A stretch of 64,000 nt of DNA from assembly GCA_025963635.1 (NCBI GenBank), contig JAOQAK010000061.1:124001-188000 (forward strand), in the 5' to 3' direction. Both the position numbers and the translations under genes were made by a program. The notes beneath the pieces are model-generated. The model did not search any database. It had not been told where the DNA came from and saw nothing but the letters and a program-made list of their open reading frames with translations. Source of the stretch: Ferruginibacter sp. Its GTDB lineage: Bacteria; Bacteroidota; Bacteroidia; Chitinophagales; Chitinophagaceae. Positions 47,848-57,553 of this stretch are shown here, piece after piece (position 1 is the first letter of the stretch; each line of letters opens with the position of its first letter).

Positions 47848-50508
47848 TCAGTCCAGTAGATACACCGGTAAATTCTCTTCCGTAGCATGCACAATATGAT
47901 TGGTTTCCATTTCTTTGGCACCTTCAATAAATTGCTCCATGTTATGAATCATTCCAATCTCGCTGGCATTGGTAATGGGCTCATATTGTATGAATGCTCC
48001 GTTTTTAAAATAATAAAATTGTTGCTCCATCGGATCTAAAGCCATAATATGTACCCACTCATTCTTATACCATTCAAATACTTCGGGTGAAGACTGGATA
48101 GCATGCAAAACAATACCCGGTTTGTGTTCAACAATAACCATCAGGCGAACGGGGTCATGCACTTCAATCATTTGCCATGGCAGGCCCGGCCGTAAATCGC
48201 CATCGCTGCTGTTGGCCACACCAAACAAACCCATTACATTATGTGGCAGTTTGGTACCAGCTCCAACCTTAATATTATCCACTCTCGAAAAATAATATTC
48301 CAGGTTAATTCCACCGCATACCAACCCGATGGGCCGCATTACAGCGGACAAAATTGTTCCATCAGGATCAGTGGTATAATCATAACTGTTAAGAAAAGCT
48401 CGGCGGTCAAGGAACAAACCTTTGGTTACCTTCCTGCGGCCAATAATGGCCAGGGTATTGGTGCCATGCCCCAACTCGGGCCGTGGTTCAAACAAAGAAA
48501 CTGAACGACTGTGAATGGCTTTGCGTACCTGCTCCAATTCCTGTTTGGTATTAATGGATGCAAATCGCCTGCTTCTTTCCTTTGCATTCAGGTTTAAAGC
48601 AGTTTCGAAATTTTGTATGTTAATGAGGTGTACATTTTTATTCTCCGGTGCCAGTACATCTTCGTCATAATAAGCCATTACATCTGCAGCCGTATCGTGC
48701 ATGCTACCGATAAACTGTGTAGTTCCGGGAATTACAATTCCCTTTGCAGCCAGTTTTTCTCTTACCGTTTTATGATTTAATATGAATGCCTGTACCCTCG
48801 CATTGGTTGCGCCCGGTCTACCGCTACAGGCACCACAATCATGTGCGCCATGGTGAGGGTTGTTAGCGCTGCTGCTTCCATGTGCCACAAAGTAAACGAT
48901 GGGAGCAAAACTTTTAACCATACCAATGCCCCGCAAAAATCCTTCGGCCCTTGCTACCATTTCGTCAATGGTATACCCTATTTGTAATCCGTTTTCAATG
49001 TCGGCCGCACTTTTATTTTCAATGGTGAGCGTGGATTGATTGTCCATATGCCCATAGGCATTTGAAATTGCGGGACTCATTTTTGGATGAAAAAGCATTT
49101 GCATTTTTTTTGCAAAGGCCCAGAAACCAAAACTGATACTCAGGAAAAAGCCGGAGATAATCCCATGCGTATATTTGGTATAAATCAACTCTTCCTTCCT
49201 GACAGTTTTAGCGTTCGACTCTTTAATAAGGTACTTCGGCATTACCGGGGCGGGGCAAAGCTTGTCATAAAACTTACTGCCTTGTTGCTGAAAATAAAAC
49301 TCAACACCAAAAAAGCCCGGGGCCCCGAACGTCTCCGCTTTTTTATCCACCGCTTCAATATGGCGGCGAATGGAGTCTTCTCTTTCATCAATGCAGAATA
49401 TGGCTTGAAGGGAAAGCCCCCCTGCCTCCCAAGGGGGAGCCTCCCCAAACCCCTCCAAAGGAGGGGCCTTAGACTCACCTATTGCTGAGAGATCTTCTGA
49501 ATTTGCAGGGTCGAAGAACCCCCCTTCGGGGGGCAGGGGGGCTTTCTCTTTCGGCAGGGTCGTTGGCGCTGCCAATAATATTCCCTTCAACACCGAGTCA
49601 TAATAACTCCACTCAAAAGCCTCCTGCCAGAGTTGTATTACTTCCGCCAATTCTGTTCTAGGCAAATCAGCTAATAAATCAACCGGGGGTACAGACACAT
49701 CGCTAGTTAACGGTTGCCATTTATTTCCTAAAGAATGATTCAGTACATCCAGTTCCATCAACAATTCAAACTCTACAAATTCTTTGAAAGTGATCTTTTT
49801 TCTATCAAGTAATGTTTGGGGATTATCTTCCAATGCACTGATAAAACCACTCCAGCCGTGATGGGCGAAATGTTGATCAAACAGGTATTGTTCAAAATAA
49901 TCAGCTTCGCCAACAATTCTTTCCAATAATTCGCAAATCGAATAATCACCGGATAAAAATTTTCGCCGGATTGCTTTTGTTCTAAAAAAACTCACCAGGC
50001 TGTTTCGCTCCAGTTCTTTGATGCTCTCCGTAAAACTTTTATTCGCAAAAGGAAAGGCCTCAATTGCGATGCCCTGGTCTAAGAAACCACAAAGAATGCG
50101 GAAAAGCGGCGGATGTACTTTATTGTCCAAATCCAGCTGATACACTTGCTTCCACATCTTGCGCAACTGGCCAATCCTTGGATGATTGATCGTATCATAC
50201 ACTGTGTTCAGTAACTTCTCTTTCCACTCCGTGGCGTTGCCGGATTTACCTGCAATTAATTTTTGCAGGATATCTTCCCTGATTCGGCCACTTTTATACA
50301 ACTCCCGGTATTCGGGCAATTGCAAATGCACCTGGAAACCGAATATTTTTGATGCCTTAAAAATGGCATCAAAAAATTTCATGTGCTGAAAAGCGTGTAA
50401 GGAATTATGATGAATAAAATCCTTTAAGGCCTGTTGCGAAGGCAAAAAATGCTTTAGCGCATGCAATACATGGGCTTCATCAAAATGAATACTTTTGGTT
50501 TGGTGCAT
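47848..50508 (-). CDS. dabA: DUF2309 / DabA-type inorganic carbon transporter subunit
   Basis: ORF 886 aa; FHHNSLHAFQHMKF-type N-terminus, FCIDEREDSIRRH and VYFVAHGSSSANNPHHGAHDCGACSGRPGATNARV, matching the Cys-Asp / His-Cys zinc-site regions of DabA. Confidence 0.92.
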   Translation of the reverse strand: MHQTKSIHFDEAHVLHALKHFLPSQQALKDFIHHNSLHAFQHMKFFDAIFKASKIFGFQVHLQLPEYRELYKSGRIREDILQKLIAGKSGNATEWKEKLLNTVYDTINHPRIGQLRKMWKQVYQLDLDNKVHPPLFRILCGFLDQGIAIEAFPFANKSFTESIKELERNSLVSFFRTKAIRRKFLSGDYSICELLERIVGEADYFEQYLFDQHFAHHGWSGFISALEDNPQTLLDRKKITFKEFVEFELLMELDVLNHSLGNKWQPLTSDVSVPPVDLLADLPRTELAEVIQLWQEAFEWSYYDSVLKGILLAAPTTLPKEKAPLPPEGGFFDPANSEDLSAIGESKAPPLEGFGEAPPWEAGGLSLQAIFCIDEREDSIRRHIEAVDKKAETFGAPGFFGVEFYFQQQGSKFYDKLCPAPVMPKYLIKESNAKTVRKEELIYTKYTHGIISGFFLSISFGFWAFAKKMQMLFHPKMSPAISNAYGHMDNQSTLTIENKSAADIENGLQIGYTIDEMVARAEGFLRGIGMVKSFAPIVYFVAHGSSSANNPHHGAHDCGACSGRPGATNARVQAFILNHKTVREKLAAKGIVIPGTTQFIGSMHDTAADVMAYYDEDVLAPENKNVHLINIQNFETALNLNAKERSRRFASINTKQELEQVRKAIHSRSVSLFEPRPELGHGTNTLAIIGRRKVTKGLFLDRRAFLNSYDYTTDPDGTILSAVMRPIGLVCGGINLEYYFSRVDNIKVGAGTKLPHNVMGLFGVANSSDGDLRPGLPWQMIEVHDPVRLMVIVEHKPGIVLHAIQSSPEVFEWYKNEWVHIMALDPMEQQFYYFKNGAFIQYEPITNASEIGMIHNMEQFIEGAKEMETNHIVHATEENLPVYLLD
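49412..49546. repeat. GC-rich palindromic repeat elements inserted within dabA
   Basis: GAAAGCCCCCCTGCCTCCCAAGGGGG (49412-49437) repeats in inverted orientation as GAAAGCCCCCCTGCCCCCCGAAGGGGGG (~49519-49546, - strand); inner palindrome CCCCTCCAAAGGAGGGG (49450-49466). Confidence 0.75.
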
Positions 50509-50524
50509 ATTTTTTTGTGTAGGA

Positions 50525-51268
50525 TTAACCTTTTGATTTAACCCGCTGGATTTTATGATTTGCCGCTGCTTTCTTTAAGGGCAATTTTACCACCGGCACA
50601 GCATTCACCTTTACCGGAGCTTTAGGTTTTGTTCCGTTAATGCTAAACCTGTAAATGCTGTCTATATCTTCCTGCCCATCGTGTATTACACTCAGGTCTT
50701 TTATCAATCCATCCTTTAAACCATATACCCAGCCGTGCAAATGCAATTCTCTTTTACTCCAGGCTTCCTGTACAATCGTTGTTTTTGCAAGGTTGCGAAC
50801 CTGTTCAATTACATTCAATTCTGAAAGCCGGTTGGCTCTATCATCTTCATCGGTTATAGCCGCCAACTCCCCCTCATTCTTATGATATACATCCTTGATA
50901 TTCCGCAGCCAGTTATCTACAAATCCATGATAGGTATTTGTCATTGCAGCTTTTATACCGCCACAGCCATAGTGCCCGCAAACAATAATGTGCTTTACTT
51001 CTAAATATTTTACAGCATATTCCAACACACTCAACAGGTTGGTATCGGTATGCACCACCAGGTTAGCAATGTTACGGTGTACGAAAATTTCGCCGCTTTG
51101 CGTACTGGTAATTTCATTGCTAGGTACACGGCTGTCGCTGCATCCTATCCACAAATATTCCGGCGTTTGACCTTTTGATAATTTCTCAAAATATTGAGGG
51201 TCCTGGAATTTTTTTGTTTCAGCGTATATTTTATTTCCCTGTATTAGTTTTTGATATGATTTTTCCAT
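50525..51268 (-). CDS. can: Beta-class carbonic anhydrase
   Basis: ORF 247 aa; WIGCSDSRVPSNEIT, IIVCGHYGCGGIKAA; basic C-terminal tail. Confidence 0.93.
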   Translation of the reverse strand: MEKSYQKLIQGNKIYAETKKFQDPQYFEKLSKGQTPEYLWIGCSDSRVPSNEITSTQSGEIFVHRNIANLVVHTDTNLLSVLEYAVKYLEVKHIIVCGHYGCGGIKAAMTNTYHGFVDNWLRNIKDVYHKNEGELAAITDEDDRANRLSELNVIEQVRNLAKTTIVQEAWSKRELHLHGWVYGLKDGLIKDLSVIHDGQEDIDSIYRFSINGTKPKAPVKVNAVPVVKLPLKKAAANHKIQRVKSKG

Positions 51269-51395
51269 AACAATTTTTTAATAGTTTAATAATTAATTCA
51301 TGTTCGTTTGATAAAACCCAATTTCATTTCAAATCTTGCCGGATGTTTTATAACAGGCAATTTCAATTACTCAAATATTAGCACCCCCTGTTAAA

Positions 51396-52979
51396 CTAAT
51401 CCTGCTCAGAATGCACGTGCATTGCATCTTCCATTTTATATGCAGGCTTGAAGTTTTTTAGTGCCACGGTGATATTTTTGTCTTTCGAACCAAAGTTTAC
51501 AAAGTCCCTGATCAACTCCAGTACATCGTAATCGATGTACACGGTATCCGCGGCATCAATGATCAGCTTGCTGTTTTTTGGCAAATGTGCCAGCGTTTGC
51601 TTAATAGCTGCTTTATTCAAAAATGAAACTTCCTGTGCCAGGTCCATATGCACTGTTTCGCCTTCGTGGTGTTTTTCCTTTTTGAAAAAATAAGCCAGCT
51701 TCATATTCCCTCTCAGTATAAAGAAAATGCTGACTACCAGGCCAATACCTACGCCTTTCAACAAGTCGATGGCAACCACCGCAATTGCTGTTACGATAAA
51801 TGGGATGAATTGAAACTTGCCGGATTGCCACATGTGCTTAAACACTTTCGGACTGGCCAGTCTTAACCCAATCATTATTAAAATAGCAGCTAAGCAAGCC
51901 ATGGGGATTTTGTTCAGAATGGTGGGTATGGCAACTACAGCAATTAAGAGAAATACGCCATGAGCAATTGCAGAAAGCTTTGATCTCGCACCAGCATTGA
52001 TATTAGCCGAGGTTCTTACAATCACCGAGGTCATCGGTAAACCGCCAATAAGGCCGGCAAAAATGTTCCCTATCCCCTGTGCTCTCAACTCTGCATTGGC
52101 ACTGGAAAATCTTTTCAGCGGATCCATTTTATCACCGGCTTCCAGGCAAAGCAATGTTTCAATACTCGCCACTGTTGCAATGGTTACAGCCGTAATCCAA
52201 ACATTGGGATTTGCAAAACCCGAGAAGTCGGGCAACCTGAACTGCCCGATAAATTCGCCGAAGGAAGAAGCAGTAGGCAGCTTCACCAGGTGCTCGCCTG
52301 TGATCACCCAGGCGGGGTTAACTACCTTGTAAAATTCGTTGATCAAAATACCGGCTACCACCACTATCAATGCTCCGGGTATGGCTTTTATTTTCTTTAA
52401 AAAACTAACCTTGTTAAAAGCAATTAAAATACCAATAGAAACAACTGTAACAATGATAATCCCCGGATGAGCATAGTTAAATGAATGGATAATTTCACTG
52501 AAAAAACCTTTATCTGCACTATCCATCAATTCATAAGAATAAAAGTCGCCTTCATGCTCTTTATCATATCCAATGGCATGTGGTAACTCTTTTTTAATAA
52601 TAATGATGCCGATTGCGGTGAGCATCCCCTCGATAACACCGGAGGGGAAGTAGCTGGAAATTCCCCCGGCTTTTGCAATACCTAATGAAAGCTGAATGGC
52701 TCCCGCAAGCACTACTGCTACTAAAAAAGTTTCATATCCCAGATTAGTGATCGCCGCAAGAATAATGGCAATCAGCCCGGCTGCCGGACCAGATACGCTT
52801 ACGTTAGAACTGCTTAGGGTTCCTACAACGATACCACCAATAACACCAGTGATTATGCCCGCAAATGGAGGGGCACCACTGGCTACGGCTATTCCTAAAC
52901 AAAGAGGGAGTGCCACCAGAAAAACCACCATACCCGAAAGCAAATCTGTCTTAAGATTTTGAGTGTTTAATTTCATCAT
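51396..52979 (-). CDS. SulP family inorganic anion transporter with STAS domain
   Basis: ORF 527 aa; LSGMVVFLVALPLCLGIAVASGAPPFAGIITGVIGGIVVG, SVSGPAAGL, C-terminal STAS region. Confidence 0.93.
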   Translation of the reverse strand: MMKLNTQNLKTDLLSGMVVFLVALPLCLGIAVASGAPPFAGIITGVIGGIVVGTLSSSNVSVSGPAAGLIAIILAAITNLGYETFLVAVVLAGAIQLSLGIAKAGGISSYFPSGVIEGMLTAIGIIIIKKELPHAIGYDKEHEGDFYSYELMDSADKGFFSEIIHSFNYAHPGIIIVTVVSIGILIAFNKVSFLKKIKAIPGALIVVVAGILINEFYKVVNPAWVITGEHLVKLPTASSFGEFIGQFRLPDFSGFANPNVWITAVTIATVASIETLLCLEAGDKMDPLKRFSSANAELRAQGIGNIFAGLIGGLPMTSVIVRTSANINAGARSKLSAIAHGVFLLIAVVAIPTILNKIPMACLAAILIMIGLRLASPKVFKHMWQSGKFQFIPFIVTAIAVVAIDLLKGVGIGLVVSIFFILRGNMKLAYFFKKEKHHEGETVHMDLAQEVSFLNKAAIKQTLAHLPKNSKLIIDAADTVYIDYDVLELIRDFVNFGSKDKNITVALKNFKPAYKMEDAMHVHSEQD

Positions 52980-53159
52980 TACTATTTATTTGATACAACA
53001 AGTCCGCTTCAACAGAAGGAACTGCGAAAAACTTTTAAAAAATGGTTGAAGGAGATGTCGGCTCTTTATAAGGGGTATAATATTCCAGTATAATTGCTGG
53101 AATTACCGCCCCGCATCAATAAGCTGCGGACAAGAAAAGACCGTTTAAAGGAAAGTAAA

Positions 53160-53567
53160 TTAAGCCGCATTGGGCGGGGGAGCGTGTAGCTCGCCGTGAA
53201 AAGCAATATAAGTGCCTGAGTTTTCAAGCTTATAGTTCCGGGGAGTTTTAGTACCAAATTCCTGGGTGGTATGGTGTTCATGCAGGAACTCTTCAGAGAG
53301 GCTGTTGCCCGAAACTGGTGCTTTTTCTTCTATATTATTGTTGCCGGAGGAATCAGGGCAATCCTCATCACTTCCACTAATAGGAAGATCTATAGAGATT
53401 GCCTTTTGCTGCTTGGCCATTTCCTGCTGGGTAGCAAGAATAAATGGAGTACTAACAGTAAGCCACAACAGGACCAACATCAAAAAAATGGATGATGCCT
53501 TTTGAAAAATTGTATATGATTTGCTGCTTTTCTTCATTAAATGTGGTGCAAAATAGGATTTTACCAT
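53160..53567 (-). CDS. Hypothetical secreted/membrane-anchored protein with HGELHAPPPNAA C-terminus
   Basis: ORF 135 aa; one N-terminal hydrophobic segment (ASSIFLMLVLLWLTVSTPFILA); same strand and ~180 bp upstream of the SulP gene. Confidence 0.6.
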   Translation of the reverse strand: MVKSYFAPHLMKKSSKSYTIFQKASSIFLMLVLLWLTVSTPFILATQQEMAKQQKAISIDLPISGSDEDCPDSSGNNNIEEKAPVSGNSLSEEFLHEHHTTQEFGTKTPRNYKLENSGTYIAFHGELHAPPPNAA

Positions 53568-53907
53568 ATTAAAACCAAATCCTTCAACGTTGCTTTAACA
53601 ATCTTACAAAATTTTATCGCCCCAAAATACTTGTTTGGCGTACTGAGACTGCTTATTAATCAGTAAGTTAAAAAAACAATAAATGCATCGGAGTGATTAA
53701 ATATCGGTGCTGCTGCATTATGGTATAAGGCTTGCAGCGGCGAACCAATAACGCTGTGCCATTTGAGCCGGGTCCTTCCTGACAATGATTTAATCTTCCT
53801 TTAATGAATATTGGCCCGCTGAAATATATGTGCTTGTTAATTGGCCATTCGCAATGTAAATTGCAACATATAACATCCAGTTATTACAAAAAAGAATTGG
53901 TAAGATC

Positions 53908-54543
53908 ATGAGACCATATAACAAATTACTGCTTGACAATAAAGCATGGGCGAAGGAAAGAATTGAAGTTGATCCTGACTTTTTTAATCGTTTATCTGCT
54001 TTACAATCGCCAGAGTTTTTGTGGATCGGTTGCAGCGACAGCCGTGTGCCGGCAAACCAGATAACAGGCACTGAACCGGGAGAGATATTTGTTCACCGCA
54101 ATATCGCCAATATGGTGATCCATACCGATACCAATCTTTTTAGCGTGCTGGATTATGCCGTAACTCATCTTGAAGTGAAACATATCATTGTTTGCGGTCA
54201 TTATGGATGTGGAGGGGTAAAAGCTGCCATGAGCAATCATGATTTCAACCAGATCTTAAATATGTGGCTAAGGAATATAAAAGATGTTTACCGGATGTAC
54301 CAGGCTGAACTTGACGAAATTCCTGACGAAGAAGCAAAATTTGCCCGTCTTACGGAACTAAATGTAAAGGAGCAGGTAATCCATCTTGCTAAAACCTCGG
54401 TAGTGCAGAGGGCGTGGAAAAAAAGGCAGGCTCCTGATCTCCACGGTTGGGTATATGGGTTGAAAGATGGGATCATCAATCCCATTTTTGAAATGAAGGC
54501 GAATAGTGTTATTGACCCGCTGTATCAATATGATGATTTGTAA
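53908..54543 (+). CDS. can: Beta-class carbonic anhydrase (second paralog)
   Basis: ORF 211 aa; WIGCSDSRVPANQIT, IIVCGHYGCGGVKAA; strong similarity to the 50525-51268 product. Confidence 0.93.
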   Translation: MRPYNKLLLDNKAWAKERIEVDPDFFNRLSALQSPEFLWIGCSDSRVPANQITGTEPGEIFVHRNIANMVIHTDTNLFSVLDYAVTHLEVKHIIVCGHYGCGGVKAAMSNHDFNQILNMWLRNIKDVYRMYQAELDEIPDEEAKFARLTELNVKEQVIHLAKTSVVQRAWKKRQAPDLHGWVYGLKDGIINPIFEMKANSVIDPLYQYDDL

Positions 54544-54565
54544 AGAGCTAGCTGATATTCGGCGG

Positions 54566-55201
54566 CTATTGCTTCTTTCTTTTACATAAATAGCCGTGCC
54601 ATAAAATATAGGCGGCGATGGTTTGATAAGGTTTCCAATTGGATGCAATTAACGCGATGGTTTCCCTGGAAGTTTCTTTTGGTAAATTTTTTGTCTCCCG
54701 GATACTTGTCATGAGGGCAACATCTCCCAATGGAAAAAGATCGCTTCGGTGAAGCGCCATCATCAGGTACACGTCTACCGTCCAGTTACCAATGCCTTTT
54801 ATCCCCGTAAGGTTTGCCCTCACCCCATCATTGCTCATAGCAGATAATTCCTCAATATTTAATTCGTTATTTAAAACTGCATTGGCAAGGTGTTGTGTGT
54901 AAGCTATCTTCTGCCTGCTGAAATAACATGCTTTTAATTCCTCGTGGCTCAATGCTGCCACAATAAGGGGAGTGATAACAGGGGCTTTTTCTTTTAACTT
55001 TTTCATTGCCGCCATGGCGGATGCAAGCGATACCTGTTGCTCCAGGATGATATGCACCAATGTTTCAAAGGAAGGTGTTCGTCTCCAGCAGGGAGGATAA
55101 TTGTAAAGGGTTAAAACGGACTGGAGATCGGCATCAAGTACCCCAAGGTAATCACAAATTTGTTTGAAATTACTTTCATCAAAGGTTTGTATCCTGCCCA
55201 T
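54566..55201 (-). CDS. DNA-3-methyladenine glycosylase 2-like (HhH-GPD)
   Basis: ORF 211 aa; ILEQQVSLASAMAAMKKLKEK, LTGIKGIGNWTVDVYLMMALHRSDLFPLGDVALM. Confidence 0.9.
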   Translation of the reverse strand: MGRIQTFDESNFKQICDYLGVLDADLQSVLTLYNYPPCWRRTPSFETLVHIILEQQVSLASAMAAMKKLKEKAPVITPLIVAALSHEELKACYFSRQKIAYTQHLANAVLNNELNIEELSAMSNDGVRANLTGIKGIGNWTVDVYLMMALHRSDLFPLGDVALMTSIRETKNLPKETSRETIALIASNWKPYQTIAAYILWHGYLCKRKKQ

Positions 55202-55211
55202 ATCTCTGCAC

Positions 55212-55997
55212 TCAATTGCTTTGGCTGGCCCGCAGGTTTAATCTTTCTATGGCTTTTTTAGAAAATTCGCTGAGTACCAGTTTTCCGCTGATAGCGGCTC
55301 TTTCCTTCAATAATTCATCCCAATGGTCTGTTCCTTTCCAAAACATTTTCTTCATTTCAGACATTGCTTTCGGGTTGCTGTGAGATAATGTTGCCGCAAG
55401 CCGGCCGATAGATTCATCCATGGTCTGTATGTCTTCATGCAATTCTGCAAATAGTCCTTTTCGCTTTGCCCAATCACTGTTTCTCAAATTGGTGGCATCG
55501 ATCGCTAATGCGCTAAATGCGGCAGTGCCTATCTTCCTTTCAACGACAGGTCCAATTACAAAGGGACCGATGCCTATCGCCAGCTCACTTAATCGTATAT
55601 CTGCTTTATCCAAAGCAATAGCGTAATCCACGGCTGCAACCAACCCGACAGCTCCACCAACACATTTGCCCTGGATGCGGCCGATGATGAATTTGGGACA
55701 TTTGCGCATTGCATTAATCACGTTGGCAAAGCCGCTGAAAAATTTTGCTCCTTCACTTTCTGTTTTGATAGCAAGTAATTCATCGAACGGCGCACCGGAA
55801 CAAAAAGTGCCATTGCCCTCACTTTTTAAAATGATGACTTTGCTATCATCGTGCGTTCCCGCGAAATGAATTTCCTTGGCAAGTTCTTCGAGAATCTTTA
55901 CAGGAAGAGCATTCGCCTTAGGATGAAAAAATTCAATTGTAGTAACGCCGTTATGGGTTTCTGTTTTAACATAGCCTTCTTTCACTTGCTGTATCAT
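55212..55997 (-). CDS. Enoyl-CoA hydratase/isomerase family protein
   Basis: ORF 261 aa; NGTFCSGAPFDELLA, IIGRIQGKCVGGAVGLVAAVDYAIA. Confidence 0.88.
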   Translation of the reverse strand: MIQQVKEGYVKTETHNGVTTIEFFHPKANALPVKILEELAKEIHFAGTHDDSKVIILKSEGNGTFCSGAPFDELLAIKTESEGAKFFSGFANVINAMRKCPKFIIGRIQGKCVGGAVGLVAAVDYAIALDKADIRLSELAIGIGPFVIGPVVERKIGTAAFSALAIDATNLRNSDWAKRKGLFAELHEDIQTMDESIGRLAATLSHSNPKAMSEMKKMFWKGTDHWDELLKERAAISGKLVLSEFSKKAIERLNLRASQSN

Positions 55998-56296
55998 AAT
56001 AATTTATTTTTATCAATACCCCGTTTACCCTTTTAAGTTGCTATTTAGCGGGCTCACGAAAAACACATCCATTTTATTGCACGCCGTAACACATTTTTGC
56101 GCTGAATAATGGCAGGCTTCTTTCATCATCCAATATCGGCATAAACCTAGAGAATGAAAAAAAAATGGTCGTATATATTTTTAATGAAATGTTATCGCGA
56201 AAATACTAACCTCCAATTGCCGGTAACCACCCAAAATTCGTGCAATGTATTGGCGTGCCGGCATAGATTAGATTGAAGGATTGGCGCAATCTCTGT

Positions 56297-56758
56297 CTAC
56301 AACAATCCAAATTGTTTTAAATGATGTGAAACATGCTTGTGATGCAACAACACCCATTCATCAAAATTGAGATCTCCAAACACGGGGTGCTGGGTAGTTA
56401 AACCAAGCTGTGTTGTAAATTGATGCACAAAGTCTTTGATTTCTTTCTCAAGATCGTTTATAGCATCTTCGAAACTCGCAAACTGAACGGGTAATGGCTC
56501 TTCTGGCAAAACCGGGGCCCTGGTATTTTCACGAAACGGTTTATCGCTTTGGAGGAATTGCTTGAATTTCGGTAGCTGGTCTGCCGGAGTAACCAAGGGA
56601 AAGTGAAGCTTGTTGGTTGAAACCCTGAAAAAGGCTGCCAGGTGCTCTACCATTTGCCATGCATTCATTTTGCCCCATTGCATAGCGGTGTCTTGCCGCA
56701 AAGTTTTTAACAACGGCACCAACTCAGTTGAAAGAAAGTTAAGTTTTGCGGTATCCAT
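56297..56758 (-). CDS. DUF1569 / DinB-like protein
   Basis: MDTAKLNFLSTELVPLLKTLRQDTAMQWGKMNAWQMVEHLAAFFR ... HPVFGDLNFDEWVLLHHKHVSHHLKQFGL; ATG at 56758 (ORF runs to 56971, overlapping adk). Confidence 0.82.
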   Translation of the reverse strand: MDTAKLNFLSTELVPLLKTLRQDTAMQWGKMNAWQMVEHLAAFFRVSTNKLHFPLVTPADQLPKFKQFLQSDKPFRENTRAPVLPEEPLPVQFASFEDAINDLEKEIKDFVHQFTTQLGLTTQHPVFGDLNFDEWVLLHHKHVSHHLKQFGLL

Positions 56759-56828
56759 CTTACCGGTTTGAAAAAGAGTAAAACAAAAAAGCGGCCAATG
56801 AACGCCAAATACCTTTGGGATGATATGA

Positions 56829-57410
56829 TTAATCCTGTGCTGCCAGCTCAATTTCTTTACACAGCTCATTAAAAATCTGGTCAATGCTGCCTTCACCTTT
56901 GATGTTGACGACTTTATCGAACTTTTTGTAATAATCTGCAACGACTGCCGTCTTATCATGATACTCGGCAATGCGTGCCCTTATTACAGCCTCATTATTA
57001 TCGTCACTTCTTCCACTGGTTTGCCCCCGTTTAACCAGACGGTTAACCAACTCCTCTTCACTAACTTCCATCGCCAGCATTTTATTGATGGAAGTACCTT
57101 TTAACTCCAGAAGTTTGTCCAGGGCTTCAGCCTGGGCCGGGGTTCTTGGAAATCCGTCAAATAAAAATCCTTTCGCCTGGGGATTCGATTCCAGGGCAGA
57201 ACTGATCATACCAATTACCACCGCATCCGGAACCAACTGTCCTTTATCCATTAAACTTTTTGCTTCAAGTCCGAGAGGAGTTTTTTGAGCAATTTGTGAT
57301 CGAAGTAAATCGCCCGTGCTGAGATGCTTTAACCCATACTTTGCAATTAATTTTTCACTTTGCGTTCCTTTTCCGCTGCCTGGTGGGCCAAAGAGTATTA
57401 AATTCAACAT
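56829..57410 (-). CDS. adk: Adenylate kinase
   Basis: LILFGPPGSGKGTQSEKLI, FLFDGFPRTPAQAEAL, GRSDDNNEAVIRARI; ATG at 57410. Confidence 0.96.
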   Translation of the reverse strand: MLNLILFGPPGSGKGTQSEKLIAKYGLKHLSTGDLLRSQIAQKTPLGLEAKSLMDKGQLVPDAVVIGMISSALESNPQAKGFLFDGFPRTPAQAEALDKLLELKGTSINKMLAMEVSEEELVNRLVKRGQTSGRSDDNNEAVIRARIAEYHDKTAVVADYYKKFDKVVNIKGEGSIDQIFNELCKEIELAAQD

Positions 57411-57553
57411 ATTTACGTGATAATCTTTGAAAAGAAACAAATATAAACTACGATCTTTGAAAATCCTTTAACAGCTGGAATATTTATTGAAAAATGATAA
57501 TTCCGATCCCAACATAGCTGAAAACTTTTTAAACGCCGGCTTGTTGAATAAGT

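Noticed and set aside
49087-49488. ORFs translating the palindromic element in dabA (e.g. 49242-49478 -)
   Set aside because: Alternative frames of the GC-rich repeat; the dabA frame is the supported one.
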